In this document: positions 16,238-24,696 of the stretch, one piece after another | Position numbering within the stretch: position 1 is the stretch's first letter | Layout: every line of letters starts with the position of its first letter | Assembly (NCBI GenBank): GCA_937879965.1 | Contig: CALFMP010000041.1 | Coordinates: 79,787 to 143,786, forward strand | Source: QKMZ01 sp012965515 | GTDB taxonomy: Bacteria; Cyanobacteriota; Vampirovibrionia; Obscuribacterales; Obscuribacteraceae | Direction: 5' to 3' | DNA: 64,000 nt | Notes under the pieces: model-generated | What the model saw: only the letters and a program-made list of their open reading frames with translations | The model's database searches: none | What the model was told of the DNA's origin: nothing | Translations under genes and position numbers: made by a program

Positions 16238-17908
16238 ATGTCAAGCACTCCTCGAAGTGGCAAAAATCCAAATTCCCCTTCCGGCGGCAAGTCTGAGCCG
16301 TCCAACAAGGGCGCCGCTGAGCCTAGAAAGCGGCGCGACATCAATCGCACGCTCGAGCTCGAGCCGATAAAAATTGACATCTTATCCGAGCAGTTGGGCA
16401 GGCTAACCGACAACTTCCGTTTTCAAGACATTTTTCCGGCGCCAAAGAACATTGACCAATCGCTAGAACATTTGAAAAACGATTTGCTGGATGTTCCGGT
16501 CCGTGGTGCCGACGGAAAAGTCACCAACGTCTACGCAAAAATCGAAGCAGACGAGCTTCTGACGCGGGAAGACAAAGATTTGATCTGGTGCGCGCTTTCA
16601 ACCGTGCGTGACTCTTTTGAACGTCTCGATCGCTCGACAAACACTCAATCACCGGGCTCCAGCTATCAGTGGAACATGAACTGGAAACACACTCGCTCGG
16701 AAGTCGGCGAAGTGCTGGAAGCGGCCAAGTTGTTGCAGCTTGATCACACCGAAACGCGCGATGCTATCCTTGCGTCGATTTTTTCCGACAGCGTGAAGAA
16801 CAGGAAGAACTTCATCATCCATAACGTGCACGGCGCATATGGCGCTGCGCAAGCTCTTTCCTATTTTATGGACTTCACAAACCCAGAGGTGATCAAGAGC
16901 GTTGAGCGCATAACGCGCGCAGTCAAAGAACACCAAATCGCACCACCACAGTTTATGGCCAATGTCGTCGCCATCCTGCTGAGTAAAAAAATGGGGCTGG
17001 GACCGTTCACTCCCGCTGGTCCCCTTCCACAAAACGCGTCAAGCAGCGTGCTTCAAGTCATGGAAGTGGTGCGTTCGATCTGGAAAAAGATCAACGATCC
17101 TTTCAACAAGGAACATCTCAGCAGTGACCTTGCGACCATCGATTTCACTCCGGCAGAGCGGCAGTTGCTAGTCAACATCGGCGTCGAAGATTGGTTCGTT
17201 CCGCATCCGGAGGCGGAAGATTCTAAAGTTGCACATGCTGTGATCGCTGGAGATCACTCCATTAACTACAATCACCCGGAAGGTTTCGCAAAAATTGCAC
17301 TGCTGCGCGGTCCTGATACCGAGGCGATCTTCGAGGATCCGACCATCCACAACTCGCTGGATTCAGCGGTCAACAGTTTCGCAGACTCTTTCCGCGTGAT
17401 CAGACCGGAAGTGCAAAAGCTGGCTGTCGAGGGTTTACGCCGCACCAAGAATGCGATGGAAAGAGTGATCGGCATCATGACCTTTCTCTTCTCCGGCATC
17501 GTGATTGGTCCGAAGGACACATGCGTCACTGGTCGCGCGAAGATAGAGCAAGCGATGATGCGGGCCAAAGAAAAGTACCCTCACTTGTTTGCCGCATCGT
17601 CTTCGAAATTGAGCGATGAAGGCGCTGATTACATGAACAAGACGATAGAGCGCATTGGTGAAATCCTGCAAGACTGGCTGGACAGTTATCACGAAATTCC
17701 GTTTTCGCCGAAAGATGCGGGTCAAATTGAGCCGGGTCCGGGCAAACTGCCCTTTTGGAACGCACCACTTAAATACCCGACACGCAATGAACACGGGACA
17801 CTCAACTTGCATGAATTGAACGAATTAGAGCTGAGGCAATTTCTCTTTGCCGGCAAAATTCGCGAGATTGTAGTTGAGCTATTGCGTGCGGAACAGTGGA
17901 TCTTTTAG
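16238..17908 (+). CDS. Unrecognised 556-residue protein
   Basis: The N-terminus is polar and disordered (Ser/Gly/Lys/Pro-rich, to about residue 45), then a long helical soluble protein follows. Histidine-containing patches at 195-198 (HNVHGAYG) and 339-346 (DHSINYNHP) could be metal ligands in an HD-type phosphohydrolase-like fold; this is only a suggestion. No membrane segment or signal is seen. ATG 16238 is chosen over upstream in-frame starts because the preceding 91 codons look non-coding. It is divergent from the GT39 gene, with about 260 bases between starts. Confidence 0.7.
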   Translation: MSSTPRSGKNPNSPSGGKSEPSNKGAAEPRKRRDINRTLELEPIKIDILSEQLGRLTDNFRFQDIFPAPKNIDQSLEHLKNDLLDVPVRGADGKVTNVYAKIEADELLTREDKDLIWCALSTVRDSFERLDRSTNTQSPGSSYQWNMNWKHTRSEVGEVLEAAKLLQLDHTETRDAILASIFSDSVKNRKNFIIHNVHGAYGAAQALSYFMDFTNPEVIKSVERITRAVKEHQIAPPQFMANVVAILLSKKMGLGPFTPAGPLPQNASSSVLQVMEVVRSIWKKINDPFNKEHLSSDLATIDFTPAERQLLVNIGVEDWFVPHPEAEDSKVAHAVIAGDHSINYNHPEGFAKIALLRGPDTEAIFEDPTIHNSLDSAVNSFADSFRVIRPEVQKLAVEGLRRTKNAMERVIGIMTFLFSGIVIGPKDTCVTGRAKIEQAMMRAKEKYPHLFAASSSKLSDEGADYMNKTIERIGEILQDWLDSYHEIPFSPKDAGQIEPGPGKLPFWNAPLKYPTRNEHGTLNLHELNELELRQFLFAGKIREIVVELLRAEQWIF

Positions 17909-17965
17909 GTTAAGAGCTCATCCTGCTATGATGCGCGGTCTGCAGCGGCATGTAGGGACGCGACG

Positions 17966-18979
17966 TTACCGGCAACGGACGCTTCGCTTATATCCGTGAA
18001 AATCGTGCCTTCTATAGTCATCAAAATCTTGCCGATAACCACCGGAGTAGTGGTGGTTGCGTCCGTCGTAGAAGTTGCGGCATCCGCGCTCCGGCAAGTA
18101 GTTTGGATAATCCCTGAATGAATAGCGGTCGTTGCACCGATCTCGATTGCTTAGTTGCGCCATCAAGAATGGTGCAGCAATGGAAGCCACGTCAGCCAGG
18201 GTCCGCCCAATGTCGATTCGTGGACCACGCCCAGCGTCGCTGTCTTCGCACGCATCGCGTCTTCTCGATTCTCGTTCACGATTTTTGTCACTGTCACGCT
18301 CTCTTCCCTTTTCTCTATCGCGACTCCGTTCTCGGTCCGTGTCGCAGTTTCGGTCACGCTTGGGCTCTCGCTCGCGCTTGGGCTCTCGCTCGCGCTCCCC
18401 GTTTCGCTCAGTTCTTCTCTCATCCCTTGGGCGCTCTTCTTGTTTCTCACCAACAAGAACAGTCTTGCCTTGCATCGAACGCGACCAAATATCGCCATAG
18501 TACGAAACCGGCTTACCATCCTTATTGCGCTGCTGCTCGATCTCGCCACTAGCGTTACGAGCGGCACGCATTACAATCTGCTCATGCCCACGAGAATCTT
18601 TCGCGTAGCAGTGAATCAAAGTCTTATTGCCACATTCTTGTGTTTCAACTCTGAACTCTCTTTCTACGCCATCCTTGTCCTTTAGCTTGAAACTCTCCAC
18701 TCCGCTCGAAGCAATCTTTTCGAGTGCAGTGAGCCGTGCAGCTGTGCTTTTCGCATTTCTGATATCTTCTTCCGCAAATTCGTACGGATGCGGCTTCTCA
18801 GCATCAACAATCTGAAAGTCGGGAGGAAGCTGTTCCAATCGCGCATTGCGCAGGGGTTTGGACGGCGCCCAATCGTCACCGCTGAAGCGATAGTAGTCGC
18901 TAGCGTCGGCATCTAGTTGTTTCTGTGCTCGAAGCTCGGAGTCGCCTGGAGACTGAGCGAATGAAGAATGGTATGACAT
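17966..18979 (-). CDS. Arg/Glu/Asp-repeat protein with shared YxGDxW domain
   Basis: A 337-residue protein in three parts. Residues 78-167 form a domain that ends in DGKPVSYYGDIWS and aligns with the C-terminus of the protein at 49476-50474. Residues about 180-240 are a tract of alternating Arg with Glu/Asp/Lys (for example EREREPKREREPKRDRN), like RE/RD tracts of eukaryotic RNA-binding proteins. After a short Ala-rich helix the C-terminal 50 residues are rich in Tyr, Arg, Gly and His. No signal peptide is seen. ATG 18979 lacks a strong ribosome site; an in-frame TTG at 19159 would add 60 residues. Function is unknown. Confidence 0.65.
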   Translation of the reverse strand: MSYHSSFAQSPGDSELRAQKQLDADASDYYRFSGDDWAPSKPLRNARLEQLPPDFQIVDAEKPHPYEFAEEDIRNAKSTAARLTALEKIASSGVESFKLKDKDGVEREFRVETQECGNKTLIHCYAKDSRGHEQIVMRAARNASGEIEQQRNKDGKPVSYYGDIWSRSMQGKTVLVGEKQEERPRDERRTERNGEREREPKREREPKRDRNCDTDRERSRDREKGRERDSDKNRERESRRRDACEDSDAGRGPRIDIGRTLADVASIAAPFLMAQLSNRDRCNDRYSFRDYPNYLPERGCRNFYDGRNHHYSGGYRQDFDDYRRHDFHGYKRSVRCR

Positions 18980-19283
18980 TTTTACAACACCAGTTCGTGC
19001 CTCAACCTGTTCAGAATATCCAAGTTCGTCTGAACTTTTCCTGAACTGATAGCCGAAAAACCTGAGGGCATGGGGAAAATACGGACTATGAGCAGCGCGG
19101 GAATGTGCCACGTCGCTGTCATAAAGTGCTCGCATAATGTCAAAACCGTTTTCGCCCAAACCTTCCGAATGCCGCTAGTCGGCAACCTTCGTTACGCACC
19201 TTACTAAGCAAGTCGAAGTATTGTCTGGCTGATATGCCGGATACTTTTCTGCACGCACAGTCATCTCGATGGAGAGTGCCACC

Positions 19284-21020
19284 ATGCCTGAACATCAAAT
19301 GGAATCGGTCTATCCGGTCAATCCCGCGCGCCCTTCAGAGTCAGCCATTCACGATGAACTCTACAGTCCGAGCAGTCAATGGTCTTCATTCGAGCGATGG
19401 AATGCCGAAACACGCGAAGATGGAAACGCGAATTACCTCGACATGGGAGCAAGCGATCCATACAAGATGGAGGGAAGCACTGCTCATGCGCCGAAAATAG
19501 GCGATCCAGAACGTCTGGACTTCCGACAAGAGCGGCAAGAGCACGCCATCTTCGATGGAGTGAAGTCTGGCGAAATTGACTTTGATGAGTATACCAATCT
19601 GCAGCAAGAACAGAGTCTGATCGAGCGAGCGCAACAATACTTTGGCGCGGATGGGTTTTCCAAACAAGAGTTGAAGAACCTGGACATGCTGCAAAACTCC
19701 GCGCGCCAGCACATAATCGAAGCCGGTGGCAGCGATGAGTTGAAGTATGGAAACGAAGAGACGCCAAAGGACCACGTGAGTGAAGAAGAGCATGGCGGTG
19801 AAAAAGAACACGGCGGTGAAAAAGAACACGCCGGTGAGAAAGAACACGGCGAAGATAAGGGGGGAGAAGAGGAAAAATCTGGAGAGGAAGAGAAGGGTGG
19901 TGAAGAAGCGCCCCCAACGGATTCACCGCAGGACCAGTTCAAAGAGTTTATGAACTTCCTCGACCAGAATGGCGATGGTCAGATTACATTGGACGAACTT
20001 CTACAGGCGTTCCAAGCGATGGACGCAAATGGTGATGGAGTGATTTCTCCTGAAGAGTTCCAGAAATTCATGGAAAAACTAGCGGCACAGAAACCGGACA
20101 AGGCTGGTGATGAAGTTCCCGGAAAGGGAAAGCCTGGAGGAGAGGTAAAACCGGGTGATGAAGAGAAACCCGGCGGCGAAGAAAAACCCGGCGGCGAAGA
20201 AAAACCCGGCGGCGAAGAAAAACCCGGCGGCGAAGAGAACCCCTCAGAGGGTGAGCAACCAGCGGAACCGAATGACTCCATGAAAGAGCCGACCGAAACC
20301 GGCGAAGCGAAACTGATTTACATTTTTCCAGAGTCCAGCGAAACATGGCAGAAAATCAACAACGATGCGCCAGAAGGAAGCATGATCGTGACGTTGCCGT
20401 CGGATGATGTTTCATGGGACTCAGACAAACCTTTCGATTCAATAGATCCACAACTACAGAGAAACATCGCCGAAGCGAGTGATCGAGGTCTCAACCCGCT
20501 CGGATACGTCGGTACAAGAGGCGGAACGCGCCCAATCGAAGAAATAAAGGACCAGATCGATTCGTGGTATGAGCATGCAGACGTTAAGGGCATCTATCTG
20601 GGCGATTCCGGTAAGCGCAACGGTGGCGGCTATGCAACTGACGACCAGACGGAAGCTTATTTCAAGGAAATCGGAAACTACATAAAGTCAAAAGGTGGCA
20701 TTGCAGCCATAAATGGAAGCGCAACTCCAAACCGCGACTACATGGACACGTTCGATATTCAAGGAACCTATGAGGGCTACGCTTCACGATATGATGACCA
20801 GCCACGTTCCGCCGATTGGCAGAAAAATTATTCGCCCGACAGGTTTGCGGCCATGTTAGTAGGTGTCGAGCAATCGGACATCGCACGTGCCGAGGCGATG
20901 GCGCGAGCCAATCACAACGGATACATCTTCGTTGCTCCGGATTATGGGGTTTCAGCCGGCAATTCCAATTCCTACTGGAACGAAGTCATCGATCAACTCG
21001 ATGGTGTAAGGGGGAATTAG
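19284..21020 (+). CDS. EF-hand and Spherulin-4 (GH135-like) protein
   Basis: A 578-residue protein. After a polar N-terminal third there is an EKEHGG repeat (about 167-190), two canonical EF-hands with loops at 227-238 (DQNGDGQITLDE) and 247-258 (DANGDGVISPEE), and an EEKPGG repeat (about 293-316). From about 342 to the end there is a Spherulin-4 domain: IYIFPESSETW, GYVGTRGGTRPIEE, IDSWYEHADVKGIYLGDSG and the late DIQGTYEG. The domain is related to GH135 hydrolases of galactosaminogalactan-type exopolysaccharide. Calcium binding is predicted from the EF-hands. ATG 19284 has GGAGAG 7 bases upstream. No Sec signal is visible. Confidence 0.8.
   Translation: MPEHQMESVYPVNPARPSESAIHDELYSPSSQWSSFERWNAETREDGNANYLDMGASDPYKMEGSTAHAPKIGDPERLDFRQERQEHAIFDGVKSGEIDFDEYTNLQQEQSLIERAQQYFGADGFSKQELKNLDMLQNSARQHIIEAGGSDELKYGNEETPKDHVSEEEHGGEKEHGGEKEHAGEKEHGEDKGGEEEKSGEEEKGGEEAPPTDSPQDQFKEFMNFLDQNGDGQITLDELLQAFQAMDANGDGVISPEEFQKFMEKLAAQKPDKAGDEVPGKGKPGGEVKPGDEEKPGGEEKPGGEEKPGGEEKPGGEENPSEGEQPAEPNDSMKEPTETGEAKLIYIFPESSETWQKINNDAPEGSMIVTLPSDDVSWDSDKPFDSIDPQLQRNIAEASDRGLNPLGYVGTRGGTRPIEEIKDQIDSWYEHADVKGIYLGDSGKRNGGGYATDDQTEAYFKEIGNYIKSKGGIAAINGSATPNRDYMDTFDIQGTYEGYASRYDDQPRSADWQKNYSPDRFAAMLVGVEQSDIARAEAMARANHNGYIFVAPDYGVSAGNSNSYWNEVIDQLDGVRGN
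19782..19853 (+). repeat. In-frame 18-bp tandem repeat, 4 units (EKEHGG)
   Basis: Four consecutive 18-base units (consensus GAAAAAGAACACGGCGGT) start at 19782, 19800, 19818 and 19836. Each codes for Glu-(Lys/Glu)-Glu-His-(Gly/Ala)-(Gly/Glu). The length is a multiple of three, so copy-number change would keep the frame. Confidence 0.9.
20160..20231 (+). repeat. In-frame 18-bp tandem repeat, 4 units (EEKPGG)
   Basis: Four 18-base units (GAAGAAAAACCCGGCGGC) start at 20160, 20178, 20196 and 20214; the last three are identical. They code for Glu-Glu-Lys-Pro-Gly-Gly and separate the EF-hands from the Spherulin-4 domain. The near identity suggests recent expansion. Confidence 0.9.
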
Positions 21021-21079
21021 AGAGAAAGGAACACGGTGCAATACCCAGTAAGGCGTAATCGCCGTGACACTTTCGAGAC

Positions 21080-21661
21080 TTATTTGTTAATGAAGAACTC
21101 ACCGCTTAAGGGATCGCAACCCATGTTCTCCCAGTTTGACTCTTCGCGCAGATGAAATGGTATCGGTCTGGTCAATCCAGGAATCTGCACGCCGGGAACC
21201 TTAGCTGTAATGAGTGGCTCGATCTCAGCATCTACAGTCAAGTCCAGCCGATAGAGACACGGACCCTTGTTTCCTCCGGGCAACCAGTCTGTGGACAGGC
21301 GACCGGGTCTATCAACAGTCATCGATTGGTCGGGATTTTTGACCGATGTCGCAACCAAGGATAACTGAGTTGATTTCGCACTAAAACCGCCAATCCTGGT
21401 GAGACCGGTGTGAAAGTCACTCTCTTGCAATGACTTAAAGGCGTCGCTTAGACACTCGCTTTGAGCTAGTTGATGAACGCGATGACTGACAATGGATTTC
21501 CCCAGGCCGAGGCGAACCGGAACGATCGACAGATCTAGCAGTGGAATGACGATACAGGAGAGTAGGAGAAAAATCGCTGCGCCGAATTCGGTAATTTGGC
21601 TACTTCCCGCCTGAGAACGGAGTTTCCTTCCCGTAGGACCTGAATTCTTGGTTTTACGCAT
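21080..21661 (-). CDS. TadE-like pilin-type membrane protein
   Basis: A 193-residue protein. A basic N-terminus is followed by QITEFGAAIFLLLSCIVIPLLDL (residues 23-45), a single hydrophobic helix with a Glu near its start, as in TadE-like pseudopilins. The rest is exported and contains two cysteines. It is last in a minus-strand run with the genes at 21686 and 22600, 24 bases after the former, so probably co-transcribed. No other tad genes are in the window. The assignment rests on topology, so it is moderate. Confidence 0.55.
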   Translation of the reverse strand: MRKTKNSGPTGRKLRSQAGSSQITEFGAAIFLLLSCIVIPLLDLSIVPVRLGLGKSIVSHRVHQLAQSECLSDAFKSLQESDFHTGLTRIGGFSAKSTQLSLVATSVKNPDQSMTVDRPGRLSTDWLPGGNKGPCLYRLDLTVDAEIEPLITAKVPGVQIPGLTRPIPFHLREESNWENMGCDPLSGEFFINK

Positions 21662-21685
21662 TACTCGAATCCCCCGCCGCGCTCA

Positions 21686-22600
21686 CTAAGGTTCAATCCA
21701 GGCGCCGTTTGCACATGCCGTATTTACAGTCTTCGTTTTGGAGTCAAATTCGCCGACAACATTCTGCTTAACCTTCATTGTCATCGTCACTTGCACCGCT
21801 GACGGTATCACAACGCATTTGCCGGTTTTGTCTTGGCCGGCATCACGCAGAATCAAAGAATGTTTAAAACCTTTCCCGCGAGTCAAACGCATTGGAGCTG
21901 CGTTGCCTTTGACCGGAGCAGGAAGAGAAGCAAGCTGAAAAACAAGGTCGGAGTCTTCATTCGGCAACTTGAGATTTACGTTCGATACAAACAAATCGCC
22001 TTGCTTGCCGGTCATGACATATTTCTGCTGGCAGTCATACGAGTGCAGGTTGTATACGCCGGAGGATGCCTCCACATTTGATACCAATTGGTCCATATCG
22101 CCAACACGTAAGTCGACGACCTCGCCGCCATATGCTGAAAAACTCGTCAAGAAAAGTCCGCCCTGATTCCTACTCTCGGATTCTTTAACGATTTTTCTGA
22201 GTTTTTCCATGGAGAAGTCGACATAGCGATTGCGGTCTTCCGCCACAAGCAATGCACCGCTTCTCGATTGTTCCAAAACCTGCGCCGCCAGCCCCTGCAA
22301 TCCGCGAAAATCTTCATTGCCGGTTCTGTAGTAAAGCTCTCGAGAAGTAAAAACCAATTCCCGGCTATGACCAATCAGATTGTTGATTTTGCCGCCATGA
22401 TCGTTTTCATTCAATTGCCTGGCGCATTCCATCGCCAGATCCTCGGAACGGCTTTGCAAGTGCTGATGCGAAAAGAATACGAGATAAAACGAGAATGCCA
22501 CGCCGACAATTATTAGCATCACACCTAAAACTGCGATGCAGAGGAAGAGCATACTTCCTCTAGCATCGCGTTTTGCTAACTGCCTGCGGGAAAACTTCAT
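21686..22600 (-). CDS. TadG-like membrane-anchored protein
   Basis: A 304-residue protein starting KFSRRQLAKRDARGSMLFL. The RGS-then-hydrophobic segment (about residues 14-40) followed by a helix and Cys near HLQSRSEDLAMECARQLN is the pattern of the putative Flp-pilus TadE/G-like N-terminus. The remainder is extracytoplasmic with beta-like strands. Its ATG at 22600 shares one base with the TGA of the upstream gene, so translation is probably coupled. Together with the protein at 21080 it could form minor pilins of a secretion or pilus machine encoded elsewhere. Confidence 0.55.
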   Translation of the reverse strand: MKFSRRQLAKRDARGSMLFLCIAVLGVMLIIVGVAFSFYLVFFSHQHLQSRSEDLAMECARQLNENDHGGKINNLIGHSRELVFTSRELYYRTGNEDFRGLQGLAAQVLEQSRSGALLVAEDRNRYVDFSMEKLRKIVKESESRNQGGLFLTSFSAYGGEVVDLRVGDMDQLVSNVEASSGVYNLHSYDCQQKYVMTGKQGDLFVSNVNLKLPNEDSDLVFQLASLPAPVKGNAAPMRLTRGKGFKHSLILRDAGQDKTGKCVVIPSAVQVTMTMKVKQNVVGEFDSKTKTVNTACANGAWIEP

Positions 22601-23553
22601 CAGAGTGACTGCCCCGAATCGGGATTGACCATGAGAGATCGCTCGTCGACAGCTTCAAAGTCGCTGCCGACAAGAGTTTTTAGTTGATCGAGTTCGGCAT
22701 TATTCCATCGCGGATCCGGGGCTCCGTTCATATACCAGTTGGAACCGTTGTCGGCGACGAACATGCCGTATTGCTTTAGGCAATTGAGAATCACCTGAAT
22801 GCGAGGAGAGTAAGTCGATACATTGAAACTCGCTCGCAATCTGAAACGTTGACCCATTGGTGGATAACCGGCAGTTTGTGGACCGGCTTGGTGGCGAGCC
22901 GGCCAAATGTAGCCATTGGTTCGCCTGGTTGTAAAACGCAAGGCGTGACGCACGACACCGGTTGCCACTTCGTTGTAATTCAAAAGACCGGGAAAGACCG
23001 GCAAACCTGCGGCGTCCGCCGATGTCCAACCATTGGGGCGCAAAGCATTAGAATTGAGCGGAAAGATAGCGCCAGAACCAGCATGAATGCCTTTCTTACC
23101 CGACGGATAGGTCGCGTAAAGTTCGTATAACACTTGCTTTTTTGTATCGACCATAAGCACGTGCCTGTCTCCAGCATTTGATGCGGCCCACGTTCCCCCT
23201 TCGATGAGAAGATTGGTGGACACCGGATACGGACCTGGATCGCTTTCATCGGCATAATCAAAGGATGGGAGCACTTTTCCTTTTGGTTTGGTGAGATTGT
23301 ATGGAATTCCAAATGCGTTTATGTCGTTGCCTACATCCGGATGGAAACGAGTGGAGGCGCCAATGGTGCTTACGTATGTAGCGGAATTAGGATCGAGCGG
23401 CAGTGTGTCTATGCGACGATTCCAAATATTATTCGGTGGAAAAATGGAGCAGCCATTAATCACTTGTTGTGAATTGGCAGTCGGCGGCAAGAGAAAAACT
23501 GCAAACAGCGCGCCAAATAGTAAACCTTTTGTTTCACCTGGATTTTGAAACAC
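22600..23553 (-). CDS. Secreted protein with FPPNNIWN motif
   Basis: A 317-residue protein with a signal peptide (FGALFAVFLLPPTANS). GTG 23553 has a strong AAGGAGG site 6 bases upstream. The mature protein opens with CSIFPPNNIWNRRIDTLP and later has conserved-looking Trp-, His- and Arg-rich patches (HALRFTTRR, YIWPARHQAG). I have the impression of a widespread bacterial secreted family with this opening, but I cannot name a function. It is first in the run with the two pilin-like genes, and its stop overlaps the next start by one base. Confidence 0.65.
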   Translation of the reverse strand: MFQNPGETKGLLFGALFAVFLLPPTANSQQVINGCSIFPPNNIWNRRIDTLPLDPNSATYVSTIGASTRFHPDVGNDINAFGIPYNLTKPKGKVLPSFDYADESDPGPYPVSTNLLIEGGTWAASNAGDRHVLMVDTKKQVLYELYATYPSGKKGIHAGSGAIFPLNSNALRPNGWTSADAAGLPVFPGLLNYNEVATGVVRHALRFTTRRTNGYIWPARHQAGPQTAGYPPMGQRFRLRASFNVSTYSPRIQVILNCLKQYGMFVADNGSNWYMNGAPDPRWNNAELDQLKTLVGSDFEAVDERSLMVNPDSGQSL

Positions 23554-24030
23554 GGAGAACCTCCTTGTACGAAGGTCGAAAGCTGTTTTCGCAAAAATAC
23601 AAACGCAGCCTCAGGCATTGCCTGAAACGATGAGCACTGATATACACGCCAAACAAAGCGAGAGCCCATCCGAAACGGCGGAGTTGATTAGAGGGCAGCC
23701 AGCCGTTTCTGAAATAACTTAGTAATTGATCTGATGGGCTTCCCGGCTTCCTTCCCCAACTTATCAAAGCCCCGAGCGCCCCGTCAATGGACACTTAGCA
23801 GCGCGCCATACATCAAAACCCAACAAGTATGTTAGGGAAACCTTGCCGCACTTTCGTGTCGGAGACTGTGAAATGGCGCATCAGAACAAGACTATTGCAA
23901 GATGCGTTGTGTACGTCATTTGCGTTAGGGCGGCAACCTAAACACTAGTTAAGCATTGTCCCAAGCGGCAAACCGGGACTGGTGGATCGTTTTTGGGAAT
24001 TTATCCGATGGCAAACCGCGAGAATTTCCA
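23554..24030. other. Divergent intergenic region, nothing recognised
   Basis: About 475 bases between the FPPNNIWN gene (minus) and the secreted protein at 24031 (plus). Neither strand has a supported coding frame, RNA gene or clear repeat. It presumably contains the promoters of both flanking units. Confidence 0.4.
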
Positions 24031-24696
24031 ATGGACCAAAAACTTGTTTTGGTTTTGATATCTTGCACCACTGTATTCCTCCAAGCCGGTGGACGCAGCG
24101 GCGGTTCCGCATTGCAATACAACGAAAGGAATGTCCTGCCACCGCAGATGGTGGACATGGGGCAGTACGAAAATGTAATCGAACTGCAGTGCGACGAACT
24201 GAAAAATCACATAAACTTCGCAGGCACAAAGCTGAATTCCATTGTGAAGGTAAAAGTGGAATGCCGCAAAGACACAAGGAACAATCGCAACGCACCACTT
24301 CTACGATATGAAGATCTTTGGTATCAGAAGGCTGCTCCATTGGGAAGCAAAAAGTATGGTTGCTTGCCTATTGAAGAACGCTCACAAGTTGCGATTTTCG
24401 TCAAATCAAAACTGGGACAGATGTCGGAGGCGGAAGTGGGTGCCTGCGCCAGCACACTTGTGCGGCTTCGGTTGGAATTGACACTTAACCGCAATTTGAT
24501 TGTCACAGTTCGAGTGCCAAATCAGTCTCTAGAAGGGCTAGTCTCCGAGTTGCGCAAGCAAAATTTCGTTCGACATAGTGAAATTTTCGAGGATGTAGAT
24601 ACCCTGATTCCAATTCAGTTGGAAACGGATATCGGGCGCAAAGAAACGCTCTGCTTCCGCAGCTTGAGAGAAAAACCTGCGGACAGCTACGATTAA
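24031..24696 (+). CDS. Hypothetical secreted protein (221 aa)
   Basis: ATG 24031 starts a likely signal peptide (KLVLVLISCTTVFLQAGG). The mature part is basic and soluble, with several cysteines and mixed helix/strand character (LVRLRLELTLNRNLIVTVRV). A longer frame from 23956 adds residues that would bury the signal, so 24031 is preferred. Its stop overlaps the stop region of the convergent phzF-like gene by 4 bases. No family is recognised. Confidence 0.6.
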   Translation: MDQKLVLVLISCTTVFLQAGGRSGGSALQYNERNVLPPQMVDMGQYENVIELQCDELKNHINFAGTKLNSIVKVKVECRKDTRNNRNAPLLRYEDLWYQKAAPLGSKKYGCLPIEERSQVAIFVKSKLGQMSEAEVGACASTLVRLRLELTLNRNLIVTVRVPNQSLEGLVSELRKQNFVRHSEIFEDVDTLIPIQLETDIGRKETLCFRSLREKPADSYD

